Source: Thermocrinis sp.
Lineage (GTDB): Bacteria; Aquificota; Aquificia; Aquificales; Aquificaceae
DNA length: 46,580 nucleotides
Direction of reading: 5' to 3'
Assembly: GCA_028276475.1 (NCBI GenBank)
Contig: JAPYWH010000010.1
Location: 1-46,580 of the forward strand
A model generated the notes under the pieces. It saw nothing but the letters and a program-made list of their open reading frames with translations. It made no database searches and was not told where the DNA came from. Within the stretch, counting starts at the first letter, position 1. The number at the start of each line of letters is the position of its first letter. The position numbers and the translations under genes were made by a program. Positions 34,730 to 43,196 of this stretch are shown here, in pieces.

Positions 34730-35413
34730 ATGATGAACTTGGTGGTTTTAACAGGGGCGGGTGTGTCTGCGGAAAGCGGTATTCCCACCTTTAGGGGCAA
34801 AGAAGGACTTTGGAAGAACTTCAAGCCCGAAGAGTTGGCAACGCCGGAGGCTTTTAGAAAAAATCCCAAACTGGTTTGGGAATGGTATGATTGGAGAAGA
34901 CAACTTATAAGCAAGGCACAGCCCAACAGAGCCCACAAGCTTTTGGCACAGATGAACGCGGTAATAATCACCCAAAATGTGGATGGCTTACATCAAAGGG
35001 CAGGCACAAAGAAGGTCATAGAACTTCATGGGAACATATGGAGGGTCCGATGCATAAGCTGTGAAAAGGAGTATGAAAATTACGATGTGCCTTTAAGGGA
35101 GATACCTCCAAAGTGTAAATTTTGCAATGGGCTTTTGAGACCGGCGGTGGTTTGGTTTGGAGAGGGTTTGCCATTGGATGCTTTAGAAGAGGCTGAGCGG
35201 TTGGCAAGGTCCTGCGAGGTGTTTTTGGTGGTGGGTACCTCGGGGGTTGTCTATCCGGCAGGACTTCTTCCCTTTGTGGCAAAACAGCATGGTGCAAAGG
35301 TGGTAGAGATAAACCCAGAAAGCACTCCCATATCCGAGATAGCGGACATAGTTATAAGGGAAAAGGCAAGCGTGGGAGTTGAAAAGTTTATACAGACAAT
35401 GTTAAATTTATAA
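34730..35413 (+). CDS. cobB: Sirtuin NAD-dependent protein deacetylase
   Basis: The 227-residue protein has the Sir2 motifs: [17 protein letters not shown] (NAD binding), [13 protein letters not shown], and the catalytic His in IELHGN. Zinc is bound by CISC and CKFC, and [10 protein letters not shown] and [10 protein letters not shown] follow. It removes acetyl or other acyl groups from lysine using NAD. Two adjacent ATGs (34730 and 34733) are possible starts; neither has a Shine-Dalgarno. The next gene starts 6 bases after its stop with its -10 box covering the last codons. The window also encodes a zinc deacetylase (26361). Confidence 0.94.
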   Translation: MMNLVVLTGAGVSAESGIPTFRGKEGLWKNFKPEELATPEAFRKNPKLVWEWYDWRRQLISKAQPNRAHKLLAQMNAVIITQNVDGLHQRAGTKKVIELHGNIWRVRCISCEKEYENYDVPLREIPPKCKFCNGLLRPAVVWFGEGLPLDALEEAERLARSCEVFLVVGTSGVVYPAGLLPFVAKQHGAKVVEINPESTPISEIADIVIREKASVGVEKFIQTMLNL

Positions 35414-35414
35414 T
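35409..35414 (+). promoter_or_regulatory. -10 box TATAAT for the HTH/NosL-like gene, leaderless spacing
   Basis: A consensus TATAAT ends five bases before the ATG at 35420 and covers the last codons and stop of the sirtuin gene. No Shine-Dalgarno precedes the ATG. Confidence 0.55.
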
Positions 35415-35419
35415 GCAAA

Positions 35420-35998
35420 ATGGACAGGAAAGAACAGATACTTGAACTCATAGCAAAGGGATACAACAATGTTAAAACCCTTGCGGAGCACTTTGGCGTT
35501 TCCCTCATGACAATATACAGGGATGTTAGAGAGTTGGAAAGGGAGGGAAAGATCGTAAGAAAACACGGGGAGCTTCTTTTGAAAAGGGAAGAGGAAAAAC
35601 AGGTTCAGGAGATAGGCGTGTGCGCTTACTGTGGGAAGGCATCCGACAAACGGCTGGAGTTTGTGTATAGGCTTAGGGGTAAAACGGTCTGTGCCTGCTG
35701 TGCCCACTGTGGGCTTCTTCTCTTTAAGGAACTTCAGGGCAACGAGGTCCAATCCTGCATGACCCGAGACTTTATATCGGGCAACCCAATTAACTGCTTT
35801 TCCGCTTGGTATGTGGTAGATTCTTCGGCGGTGCCTTGCTGTAGCCCCTCCGCCATAGCCTTTGGCAATAAAGAAGACGCAGAGAAGTTCGCAAAGGGCT
35901 TTGGGGGAAAGGTCTTTGATTTTGAGTCTGCAGTGCAGGTGGTGGAGGAACTTATGAAAAGGGGGCAAAAAGTGGTATGGGAAGTTAGAAGTAGTTAA
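35420..35998 (+). CDS. DeoR-type HTH fused to a cysteine-rich NosL-like domain
   Basis: The 192-residue protein starts with a DeoR/HTH_11 winged helix (residues 1-55: KEQILELIAKGYNNVKTLAEHF, then VSLMTIYRDVRELEREGKI). A Cys-rich region follows with C68-x2-C71, C91-x-CC-x2-C97, C113, C126 and C140-C141. The end (AFGNKEDAEKFAKGFGGKVFDFESAV) resembles the fold of NosL, a copper-binding lipoprotein. The combination suggests a DNA-binding sensor of a metal, probably copper. I know of no named family with certainty. It lies 28 bases before nuoG and 6 after the sirtuin, so it may regulate either side. Confidence 0.78.
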   Translation: MDRKEQILELIAKGYNNVKTLAEHFGVSLMTIYRDVRELEREGKIVRKHGELLLKREEEKQVQEIGVCAYCGKASDKRLEFVYRLRGKTVCACCAHCGLLLFKELQGNEVQSCMTRDFISGNPINCFSAWYVVDSSAVPCCSPSAIAFGNKEDAEKFAKGFGGKVFDFESAVQVVEELMKRGQKVVWEVRSS

Positions 35999-36026
35999 TA
36001 ATATTAGCTTATAAGGAGGAAAGTGC

Positions 36027-37919
36027 ATGACATCTATAGCTACTATAACCGTAGATGGGAAAACCCTTGAGGTGGAAAGGGGCAAGCCCCTGCTTCAGGC
36101 TTTGCTGGATGCAGGCATAGATGTGCCTTACTTTTGCTACCATCCAAGGTTGAGAATCATAGGTGCCTGTAGGATGTGTATTGTGTATAACGAGAAGACG
36201 GGAAGGCTTATAACCTCTTGCAATACACCAGTGGAAGAGGGGATGGTTATATCCACCAAGCATCCTGCGGTGGTGGAAAATCAAAAATACCTATTGCAAG
36301 CCTTCATGACAAGGCATCCTTTGGACTGTCCTATATGCGATAAGGCGGGAGAATGCGACCTGCAAAATTATGGCGCCCTCTTTGGACCTCAAAGACAGAT
36401 AGTTCCAGTTTCTGCCCTTGAAAAGGAAAGGCATCAGTTGGACTGGGAGAGCGACTTTTTGGAATATTACTCCAACCGATGCGTAGTATGCTATAGATGC
36501 ACTCGGGCGTGCGACGATGTGGTGGGTGCAAGGGCTCTGTATGTGGAAGAGAGGGGCTTTCAGGCAAACATAGCACCCGCCCAAAGACCCATGGACGCCT
36601 CCACCTGTGAGATGTGTGGGATCTGTGTGTATGTATGCCCGGTGGGTGCCATAATCTCAAAACCTTTCAAATACTGGACCAGAAGCTGGTTACTGAAAAA
36701 GGACCTGACCGCCTGCAACCTTTGCCCCGTGGGCTGTGAGGTGCAAATAGAATACGGCGTGGGAGACTTGAGGTCCAAAGAAAAGGTGTATAGAACCAAG
36801 CCCACCGACAGCTTGGATATATGTGCCAAAGCCTTCTTTGGCTACGACCTTTTGAACGACAGCAGGTTAAAAAAGTCCCAGCTTTTTGGTAAAGAGGAGA
36901 CCTTTAGCAACACCGCCCAGATCCTTGCCACCTACCTAAAGGGTGAGGGCACTACCGCCATAGTTATATCTGGATACCTCAGCAACGAAAACTTAGCCCT
37001 TCTTAAGGAGATTGCCCAAAGAAGCTCCGCCTTGGTTAGCACTACATTAACCGCCAACCTCTATCCCTTCTTGCAAACCTACGGAGAGTATAAGCCCATA
37101 GGCATTGAGGACCTGAAGAATTATTCCCAGTTCCTGTTGGTGGGAGAGGACCTAACCTCCACAGCACCGGTGCTTTCTTATTACATAAAAGGTAAGGTCT
37201 TCAAGGTGGGTAATGTACAAAGGGACGCAAAGCTAAACCCAGAGGTGATAAGCTGGGAGGAAGTTCAAAAACTGGATGGCAAAGGTTTGCTGATCTTTAA
37301 CTTAGAGGGTGTTTTTGGAGAGTCCGCCAAGGAGTGGGGTGCAAAGGTTAGAAAGTTTAAAGAAGAAAAGGGCTGGGATGTTATGTTGGTCTGCAAAGAG
37401 GCGAACTTTTTGGGCGTGCTTGAGAAGTTCTCCTGGGAGGAGCTCACTCCCATAGAAAGCTTAATAAGGCATGTGGAGGAGGGAAGGGTAAGAAACCTTC
37501 TGATCTTTGGAGAGGACCTCTTTGACCTTTATGGCTCGGAAAGAATTTCCAAGCTTAGGGAAAAAGTAGAGCACTTTGTGGTCTTTTCTCCCTTCTTAGA
37601 TGGGCTATCTTCTCTGTCCTACTTTAGGGTGCCCATGTTTTTGATGGGAGAAGAGGATGGGACCTACTCAACCCTAATGGGTAAAAGGAAAACAAAAGGC
37701 TTTTTGCCCGACGGGGGTAGCCTGCAGGAATTTTTAAAGAGCCTTTTGGATAGCCTTCCAAAGGGTGGAAGTATAAGCAGGCTCTCGGAGGAACTGTTCC
37801 CTCAGGAAGGTCTGGTGGAGGTGCATCTATACAGGAGCAATTGGCTAACAAAAAGGAGCACGAACCTTTCAAAGCTTTATGAAAAGAACAACCTTTATGA
37901 GGAGGTAAAAAATGTATAA
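36027..37919 (+). CDS. nuoG: NuoG-like NADH dehydrogenase iron-sulfur subunit, isolated
   Basis: The 630-residue protein has the NuoG order of clusters: [2Fe-2S] at C37, C48, C51, C65; the His-ligated cluster H97-x3-C101-x2-C104-x5-C110; two ferredoxin-type [4Fe-4S] sets (C152, C155, C158, C162 and C194, C197, C200, C204); and the extra N7 set C230-x2-C233-x3-C237...C266. The remaining 360 residues resemble a degenerate molybdopterin-oxidoreductase domain. No other nuo genes are near, so it may join complex I or serve another dehydrogenase. GGAGG precedes the ATG. Its end overlaps the MBL gene by eight bases. Confidence 0.92.
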   Translation: MTSIATITVDGKTLEVERGKPLLQALLDAGIDVPYFCYHPRLRIIGACRMCIVYNEKTGRLITSCNTPVEEGMVISTKHPAVVENQKYLLQAFMTRHPLDCPICDKAGECDLQNYGALFGPQRQIVPVSALEKERHQLDWESDFLEYYSNRCVVCYRCTRACDDVVGARALYVEERGFQANIAPAQRPMDASTCEMCGICVYVCPVGAIISKPFKYWTRSWLLKKDLTACNLCPVGCEVQIEYGVGDLRSKEKVYRTKPTDSLDICAKAFFGYDLLNDSRLKKSQLFGKEETFSNTAQILATYLKGEGTTAIVISGYLSNENLALLKEIAQRSSALVSTTLTANLYPFLQTYGEYKPIGIEDLKNYSQFLLVGEDLTSTAPVLSYYIKGKVFKVGNVQRDAKLNPEVISWEEVQKLDGKGLLIFNLEGVFGESAKEWGAKVRKFKEEKGWDVMLVCKEANFLGVLEKFSWEELTPIESLIRHVEEGRVRNLLIFGEDLFDLYGSERISKLREKVEHFVVFSPFLDGLSSLSYFRVPMFLMGEEDGTYSTLMGKRKTKGFLPDGGSLQEFLKSLLDSLPKGGSISRLSEELFPQEGLVEVHLYRSNWLTKRSTNLSKLYEKNNLYEEVKNV

Positions 37920-38838
37920 GCTCTTTAAACTTATTCTGCTGTTTGTGGTGCTTGCCTTTGCCTTTGCCCCCGAGATGAAGCTAAAAAGGGTCTCGGGGAA
38001 CATCTACATGGTTAGAGGTGTGGATGCACTACCCTCTTTGGAAAACAGGGGGTTCATGTCCAACGCCTTTGCGGTGCTAACCAAAGAAGGATGGGTGGTG
38101 GTGGATGCGTTATCAACTCCTGAGCTTTCAAAGGAGTTTGTGGAGAACCTATACAGGGTCAAAAGGGCACCCATAAAGTACGCCATAATAACCCACTACC
38201 ATCCAGACCACTGGTATGGTGCAAAAACATACAAAGAGCTTGGAGCAAAGATAATAGCCCACCATGTTTTGATGGAGGAATACAAATCTGGTCAAGCCCA
38301 GATGGCTTTGGATGGTGCCAAGCAGAGGTTCAAGGGTCTCTTTGACAGCGTAGTGTTAGTGCCACCAGATATAGTGGTAAAGGAAGACACAGAACTAAAG
38401 GTGGGAGAATACACCTTTAAGCTTATCCCCCTCAAACACAGTGCCCATACTAACAACGACCTTGTGGTTTATATGCCAAAGGAGAGGGTGCTCTTTGCGG
38501 GAGATCTGGTTAGCTACAAAAGGATCATTTTTGCAGGGGATAGAAACGCCAGCGTAGGGGGATGGATAAAGGCTCTTAGGATGCTCAAAGGCATGGATGT
38601 GGAGGTTATCCTGGCTGGGCACAACGAGCCCCTCAAAAAGGATGCCATAGATGACTCCCTGAACTACCTTACCTTTCTCAGGGAGAGGGTAAAAAAGATG
38701 AAGGAAGAGGGCAAAAGCATAGACGAGATAAGGCAAGCACTGGCGGAAAATCCCTTCAAGGACTACAAAATGTATAATGAATTTCACAACGCCAACATCT
38801 TTGCGGTTTATAACCAGTTGGATTACGAGGAAGATTGA
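37912..38838 (+). CDS. MBL-fold hydrolase (SoxH-like), intact paralog
   Basis: The 308-residue protein has a signal peptide (LFKLILLFVVLAFAFAP). Zinc motifs are ITHYHPDHWYGA (HxHxDH), LKHSAHTNND, LFAGDLVSY and LAGHNEPL. It is closely similar over its whole length to the frameshifted gene in the sox operon (33011). Relatives near sox or quinoprotein genes are called SoxH-like; the substrate is unknown. It starts inside the last codons of nuoG (GAGGAGG site) and its stop overlaps the TTG start of the glycosyltransferase that follows, so the three genes are co-translated. Confidence 0.92.
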   Translation: MYKLFKLILLFVVLAFAFAPEMKLKRVSGNIYMVRGVDALPSLENRGFMSNAFAVLTKEGWVVVDALSTPELSKEFVENLYRVKRAPIKYAIITHYHPDHWYGAKTYKELGAKIIAHHVLMEEYKSGQAQMALDGAKQRFKGLFDSVVLVPPDIVVKEDTELKVGEYTFKLIPLKHSAHTNNDLVVYMPKERVLFAGDLVSYKRIIFAGDRNASVGGWIKALRMLKGMDVEVILAGHNEPLKKDAIDDSLNYLTFLRERVKKMKEEGKSIDEIRQALAENPFKDYKMYNEFHNANIFAVYNQLDYEED

Positions 38839-39863
38839 GGGTCTTTTGGGTTAACGGCAATCCAAACCCAAACTTTGGAGGCACGGAACTCCATACTGTA
38901 AGTATGTTAAAACATCTGAAAGATTTCTTTGACATAACGCTAATATGTGCCAAGGGCAGTTTTGTGGATAAAAATACAGACTTTGTAAGAAAGCTTTACA
39001 TACCCTTTCCCCACAGCCTAACACTGCCGAGCATGATAAAGCTGTATAGGGCAATAAGTTCAGAAAAGCCGGATATTGTGGTAGCCAACAATGGAAAGGA
39101 GTATCCAGATGTTCTTTACTGCGGAAAGTTGGCGGGTAGTAAAGTTTTTTTCTTCAGGCACATGTCCCGTATGAGAGAATGGACAGTCCGGAAGTTTGTC
39201 TTTCCCTCTGTGGATAAATTTTTGGCGGTTAGCCAACATGTTAGGCAGAACTTAATAAGGGAAGGCGTGCCACCGCAAAAGGTGGAGGTAGTTTACAACA
39301 TCATAGAAGAGGACAGGTTCAGAGCTACTCAGAAGCCAAAGAACGGCAGGCTAAAGGTTCTTTTTGTGGGCAAGCTGGATGAAGGAAAGGGTGTCTTTGA
39401 CTTGGCAAGGGCTTGTTTGAAGCTTTTAAAAAAGGGCTATCCCATTGAATGCATCTTTGTGGGCAATGGAAGGGCGGAGGCAGATTTGAAGGCCATGGTC
39501 CAAGACTACCGGGAAAGCTTTCTCTTTGTGGGCTATACCCCAGAGGTGGAAAAATACTATGCCCAAGCCCATGTATGCGTTGTTCCATCAAAGGGAGAGG
39601 AAGCCTTCCCAAGGGTTGCCCTTGAGGCGCTGATAAGTGGCTGTGCCTTGGTGGTTTCTGACTCGGGAGGGCAAAAGGAGGCGGTAATAGAAGGTTTCAA
39701 CGGCTACATCTTTGAAAGAGGAAATTCAGAGGCACTTAAAGAAAAACTCTCCTTAGCTTTGGAAAACTGGGAAACCTTCTCCCAAAACTCCCAAAAGCTA
39801 TACTGGGAAAAGTTTTCCGCCCAAAGGACAATAAACAAAATCCTTGAGATTTTCACACGTTGA
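38835..39863 (+). CDS. GT4 glycosyltransferase
   Basis: The 342-residue GT-B protein shows NPNFGGTELHTVSMLKHL at the N-terminus. Its donor-binding domain starts VLFVGKLDEGKGVFDLARACL, with the PSKGEEAFPRVALEALISG motif giving E-x7-E. Its function in a nuoG-MBL operon is unexpected; it may modify a secreted or lipid substrate. It begins at a TTG that overlaps the MBL stop (TTGA), with GAGGAAG upstream. The 3' end overlaps ychF by 11 bases on the opposite strand. Confidence 0.87.
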   Translation: MRVFWVNGNPNPNFGGTELHTVSMLKHLKDFFDITLICAKGSFVDKNTDFVRKLYIPFPHSLTLPSMIKLYRAISSEKPDIVVANNGKEYPDVLYCGKLAGSKVFFFRHMSRMREWTVRKFVFPSVDKFLAVSQHVRQNLIREGVPPQKVEVVYNIIEEDRFRATQKPKNGRLKVLFVGKLDEGKGVFDLARACLKLLKKGYPIECIFVGNGRAEADLKAMVQDYRESFLFVGYTPEVEKYYAQAHVCVVPSKGEEAFPRVALEALISGCALVVSDSGGQKEAVIEGFNGYIFERGNSEALKEKLSLALENWETFSQNSQKLYWEKFSAQRTINKILEIFTR

Positions 39864-40959
39864 ACCTAAAGTACATTATGTCTCCGTCTTGAACCACGTA
39901 ATCCTTGCCCTCCAACCTTACCAAACCAAGCTCCTTTGCCTTGCTGAGGGATGGGAGGTTTTTGTATTCTTCGTAGTTGATGACCTCCGCCGCTATGAAG
40001 CCCCTTTCCATGTCCGAGTGGATCTTGCCCGCCGCTTGCGGTGCCTTTGTACCCTTTTTGATGGTCCAAGCCCTGCTCTCCTTTTCGCCGGCAGTAAAGA
40101 AGGTTATAAGTCCAAGCAGACGGTAGCCCTCTCTTATCAGTTTATTGAGCCCGGGCTCTTCTAACCCGTAAGCCTTCAAAAGCTCAAGCTTTTCTTGACC
40201 TTCTAATCCGATCAAATCTGCCTCAAGCTTGGCGCACATAACCACCACCGGCGCAGACTCTTCCTCTGCGTAAGCCCTTACCTTTTCGGACCACTCATTG
40301 CCCTCTGGCAAGTCTTCTTCTCCCACGTTGGCAACGTACATGGTGGGCTTGATAGAAAGCAAAAATAGAGTTTTCTTTGCATACTCTATGGTTTCCTCTC
40401 CAAGTTCTTCTTTGTGTCTCCTCAGAGGCTCCATTCTGTCAAGGACCGCCTTTATCTTCTCCAAATGTTCAAGCTCCTCTTTCACCTTTTTGTCTCCAAG
40501 CCTTGCCATCTTTTGAACCTTTTCTAACCTTCTTTCCACCGTCTCCAGGTCTTTGGCTATAAGCTCCAAGTCTATAATCTGGGCGTCCCTTATTGGGTCA
40601 ACCTCTCCCTCCACGTGCACCACATCCGGGTCCTCAAAGCATCTCAGAACCTGAACTATGGCATCCACCTCTCGGATGTTTGCCAAGAACTGATTGCCCA
40701 AACCCTCTCCTTTGCTGGCGTTTCTTACCAAGCCTGCAATGTCCCAAAACTCTATGAAGGTGGGTGTGATCTTTTTTGACTTCTCCTTTTGGGCTATGTG
40801 ATAGAGCCTTTGGTCTGGCACTTCTACCACGCCCACGTTGGGTTCAATAGTGCAAAAGGGATAGTTGGCAGACTGAGCCTTTGCCGACTGCAAAAGGGCA
40901 TTAAAAAGGGTTGATTTTCCTACGTTGGGAAGCCCCACTATTCCACAGCTGAACCCCAT
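39853..40959 (-). CDS. ychF: Ribosome-binding ATPase/GTPase YchF
   Basis: The 368-residue OBG-family protein has the P-loop GIVGLPNVGKSTLFNALL, switch G3 IEFWDIAGLVRNASKGEGLG, the specificity loop NVGEEDLP in place of NKxD as usual for YchF, a coiled-coil arm (residues about 130-190), and the C-terminal TGS domain (WTIKKGTKAPQAAGKIHSDM). It hydrolyses ATP and binds ribosomes. It is the last gene of the leftward gcvT-tilS operon. Its ATG is one base after the TGA of the TPR-like gene and lacks a Shine-Dalgarno, implying coupled translation. Confidence 0.96.
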   Translation of the reverse strand: MGFSCGIVGLPNVGKSTLFNALLQSAKAQSANYPFCTIEPNVGVVEVPDQRLYHIAQKEKSKKITPTFIEFWDIAGLVRNASKGEGLGNQFLANIREVDAIVQVLRCFEDPDVVHVEGEVDPIRDAQIIDLELIAKDLETVERRLEKVQKMARLGDKKVKEELEHLEKIKAVLDRMEPLRRHKEELGEETIEYAKKTLFLLSIKPTMYVANVGEEDLPEGNEWSEKVRAYAEEESAPVVVMCAKLEADLIGLEGQEKLELLKAYGLEEPGLNKLIREGYRLLGLITFFTAGEKESRAWTIKKGTKAPQAAGKIHSDMERGFIAAEVINYEEYKNLPSLSKAKELGLVRLEGKDYVVQDGDIMYFRFNV

Positions 40960-40960
40960 G

Positions 40961-41575
40961 TCAAAGGGAGTTTATTTTATCAGAAATTCTTTTCAGAACT
41001 TCCTCCTCCTGTGGGTAGGGAATGCCAAGCTCCTTTATTCTCTTTATCAAAGCCAATGCGTCCTCAAAAAGACCCTTTCGCTCGTAAAGATAAACCAAAA
41101 CCTCAAAGGAGTTGATCTGCGGCAACTTCCCACCGTTTCTTTCCTTTAGCTCTTCCGCATACTCTGGAAATAGCTCCACATCCCTTTTTGCGGTCTCCTC
41201 CATTTTCTCAAAGTCTTTGAGTTTTTGATAGAGCAAAAGAAGGTCGTTGAGGATCAGATGTTCCTCGTAGGGTGTGCCTTCCTGCCTTAGGGCTTCCCAG
41301 TAGAGCCAGTGGGCAGTTTCAAAGTCTTTCTCCAAAAGGGCACTTTGGGCTAAGCTCCCCAGAAAAGTCCTTTTTGTGTAGGCAGTTTGAACATCTCCGC
41401 TGTCAAAGTGCTTAGCCTTGTAAGGAAAGTTCAAGTTCTTTATGGTTTTTAAAGAAAAGTAATACTTTACCTTCTTTTGCCACTTGGGTTCCAAAGATTC
41501 ATACCAATCCCAAAGGTCCAGGGCTTTGAGTATTCCGCCCTTCTCTCTGAAGATCCTAAAGACCCTGTTTAACAT
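40961..41575 (-). CDS. TPR-like helical hypothetical protein
   Basis: The 204-residue protein is mostly paired helices with TPR-like spacing (FLGSLAQSALLEKDFETAHW, ILNDLLLLYQKLKDFEKMEE, VLVYLYERKGLFEDALALIK). No signal peptide or membrane segment is visible. I do not recognise a named family. Its ATG lies 20 bases inside the end of the membrane-protein gene upstream and its stop nearly touches the ychF ATG. The tight packing says it is translated with both. A scaffold role is plausible but unproven. Confidence 0.78.
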   Translation of the reverse strand: MLNRVFRIFREKGGILKALDLWDWYESLEPKWQKKVKYYFSLKTIKNLNFPYKAKHFDSGDVQTAYTKRTFLGSLAQSALLEKDFETAHWLYWEALRQEGTPYEEHLILNDLLLLYQKLKDFEKMEETAKRDVELFPEYAEELKERNGGKLPQINSFEVLVYLYERKGLFEDALALIKRIKELGIPYPQEEEVLKRISDKINSL

Positions 41576-42731
41576 ACTTTAAATATATTCCGATACCACC
41601 GAGTACGTTAAATAGTAAAACCGAAGCGGTAAAAAGATGCAGTATTATGGAGACTATCAGAAAATCCGTGCTTATAAGGGCGAAGGGTATGGAAAGGCAA
41701 AGGATCAAAAAGCTGTAGAAGGTTATTGCCTGTCGGCGCGGTGGAATTATTTCAAACATCAAAGGTGCATCCTTTAGACCAAAACCGCTCAGATGGAACC
41801 ATACCAAAAAGGGAACGATCCTTTGCATCATGCCAAGTATTATTGAACTAAAGAACAATACAAAGGAAACCAAGAAAGCCAAGAACTCGCCGAAAACAAA
41901 GAAAATGCTCGCCAACAAGAGAAGTCCCATACCCAAAAGCCAAAACTTTGGAGTGTATTCCAAAACCCTTCTTTTGCTTTTTAATAGTAGATATACAGTA
42001 GTTAGGGCGTAGATTATGTAAAGGATGGATAATGGTAGCCTGTATGGGAAGGATGCTCCCAAAAGGGAGAAAAGTAGGAAGAAAGATACCAAAATGTGAA
42101 AGTGCCATGCGAAAAATTTAGGATAGGGTGGTGTGGTGTAAAAGAGCTCTATTACCTGAAAGGAAACGCTTGCTATGAGCCCTCCAATCCAACCCCAAAG
42201 CATAAAGGAGTAGTGGATTTTGAAAAATGGAGGTTCCTTTAAGGTCAAAAAAAGATAGCCGGAGAGAGTGGCAACGAGCAGGAAGAGGAAGCTGAACTTA
42301 AAGCCCCTAACCGCCGGCACAAAACTCTTTTTAGGAAGAAGATAATAGAGCATGAGAGAGACTGCGGAGATTATGCTGAGCATCAACAAAGTTGCACCAA
42401 AGAGCAGAAATCTTTCCTTCTTCAATAAAAAACCACCAAGGAAGAGAAGGGAAGACAAAAACAGAGCTAAGTATATGGGCATTGCCTTTTTGAGGGGTTC
42501 CGATATAACCGCGCCAGCAACCACTGGAAGCATCTGAAAGAGGGCACCAAGCATAGTCATTAAGGCAAAGCCCACCACATGGCTATGGACCAGTAAGGGA
42601 AGGTTTAACTCTCTTTTAAAGAAGAGAAAAAGCTCCAGCAGAGAGGATAAAAACCAAAATACGCAGGCGGTTGAAAAGTAAAGGGCTATAATCTGAAAGG
42701 GCGGTGCTTGATGGATGGAGAGGCCCCTCAT
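41556..42731 (-). CDS. Multi-pass membrane protein, NnrS/heme-copper-oxidase-like
   Basis: The 391-residue protein has about twelve membrane helices. Conserved-looking polar residues inside helices include HSHVVGFALMTMLGALFQML, HYSFMLWGWIGGLIASVSFQ and AWHFHILVSF, with several His at membrane positions. This pattern recalls NnrS or heme-copper oxidase subunit I-like proteins that bind heme and respond to nitric oxide. It follows the hemerythrin gene with a three-base gap, which strengthens a link to NO or O2 handling. The heme assignment is inference; a structure prediction would test it. Confidence 0.68.
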   Translation of the reverse strand: MRGLSIHQAPPFQIIALYFSTACVFWFLSSLLELFLFFKRELNLPLLVHSHVVGFALMTMLGALFQMLPVVAGAVISEPLKKAMPIYLALFLSSLLFLGGFLLKKERFLLFGATLLMLSIISAVSLMLYYLLPKKSFVPAVRGFKFSFLFLLVATLSGYLFLTLKEPPFFKIHYSFMLWGWIGGLIASVSFQVIELFYTTPPYPKFFAWHFHILVSFFLLFSLLGASFPYRLPLSILYIIYALTTVYLLLKSKRRVLEYTPKFWLLGMGLLLLASIFFVFGEFLAFLVSFVLFFSSIILGMMQRIVPFLVWFHLSGFGLKDAPLMFEIIPPRRQAITFYSFLILCLSIPFALISTDFLIVSIILHLFTASVLLFNVLGGIGIYLKYVKQGL

Positions 42732-42734
42732 AGG

Positions 42735-43163
42735 CTATAGATTTTCCATCTTTTGAATTATTTCAGAAGGGTCTAAATGTTGGTCGCACATTGGGTAAAG
42801 GATCTGCTCTTCCTTCAGATTATGCTGTTGGATAAGGATCATAAAGGTGTCTCCGATAGCAAAAAATTCCTTTTCTTTCTTTTCCTCCAATGCCTTTTCC
42901 ATTCTCTCTATAAGCTCCCTCGCTTGGGCATGCTCCATCCTCATTACCTGAGTAGGACCCATAACTATGCCTGTTCTACCCTCAAATTCAGGAAAGAGCA
43001 CATCCTCCTCCCTTTGAAAGTGTTTAAGGGTTTCAGCCTTAAACTCATCAAAGGCTCTTTTTGCATCTTCCCATTGTCCCTTTTTTAAAAGCTCCTCCAC
43101 CCTTGCGTAGAGCTCGTCGCACTCTCTGTGCTCATGGGTCAAATACTCGGTTATACTGAACAT
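42735..43163 (-). CDS. Hemerythrin HHE-domain protein
   Basis: The 142-residue four-helix protein has di-iron ligand segments YLTHEHRECDELY, ETLKHFQREEDVLFPEFE, VMRMEHAQARELIERM and LIQQHNLKEEQILYPMCDQH. These supply the H-HxxxE-HxxxH-type pattern of bacterial hemerythrins. Such proteins carry O2 or sense NO/O2 or repair iron clusters. A strong CAGGAGGTG ribosome site precedes the ATG. It lies 33 bases after tilS and 3 before the membrane protein gene, forming a probable two-protein module with the latter. Confidence 0.9.
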   Translation of the reverse strand: MFSITEYLTHEHRECDELYARVEELLKKGQWEDAKRAFDEFKAETLKHFQREEDVLFPEFEGRTGIVMGPTQVMRMEHAQARELIERMEKALEEKKEKEFFAIGDTFMILIQQHNLKEEQILYPMCDQHLDPSEIIQKMENL

Positions 43164-43196
43164 ATGGCACCTCCTGAAAAGTAATTAACCATTTAC

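Noticed and set aside
35408-36085. A 225-codon minus-strand frame opposite the HTH/NosL-like gene.
   Set aside because: Opposite-strand shadow; the plus-strand frame has clear domains and a promoter.
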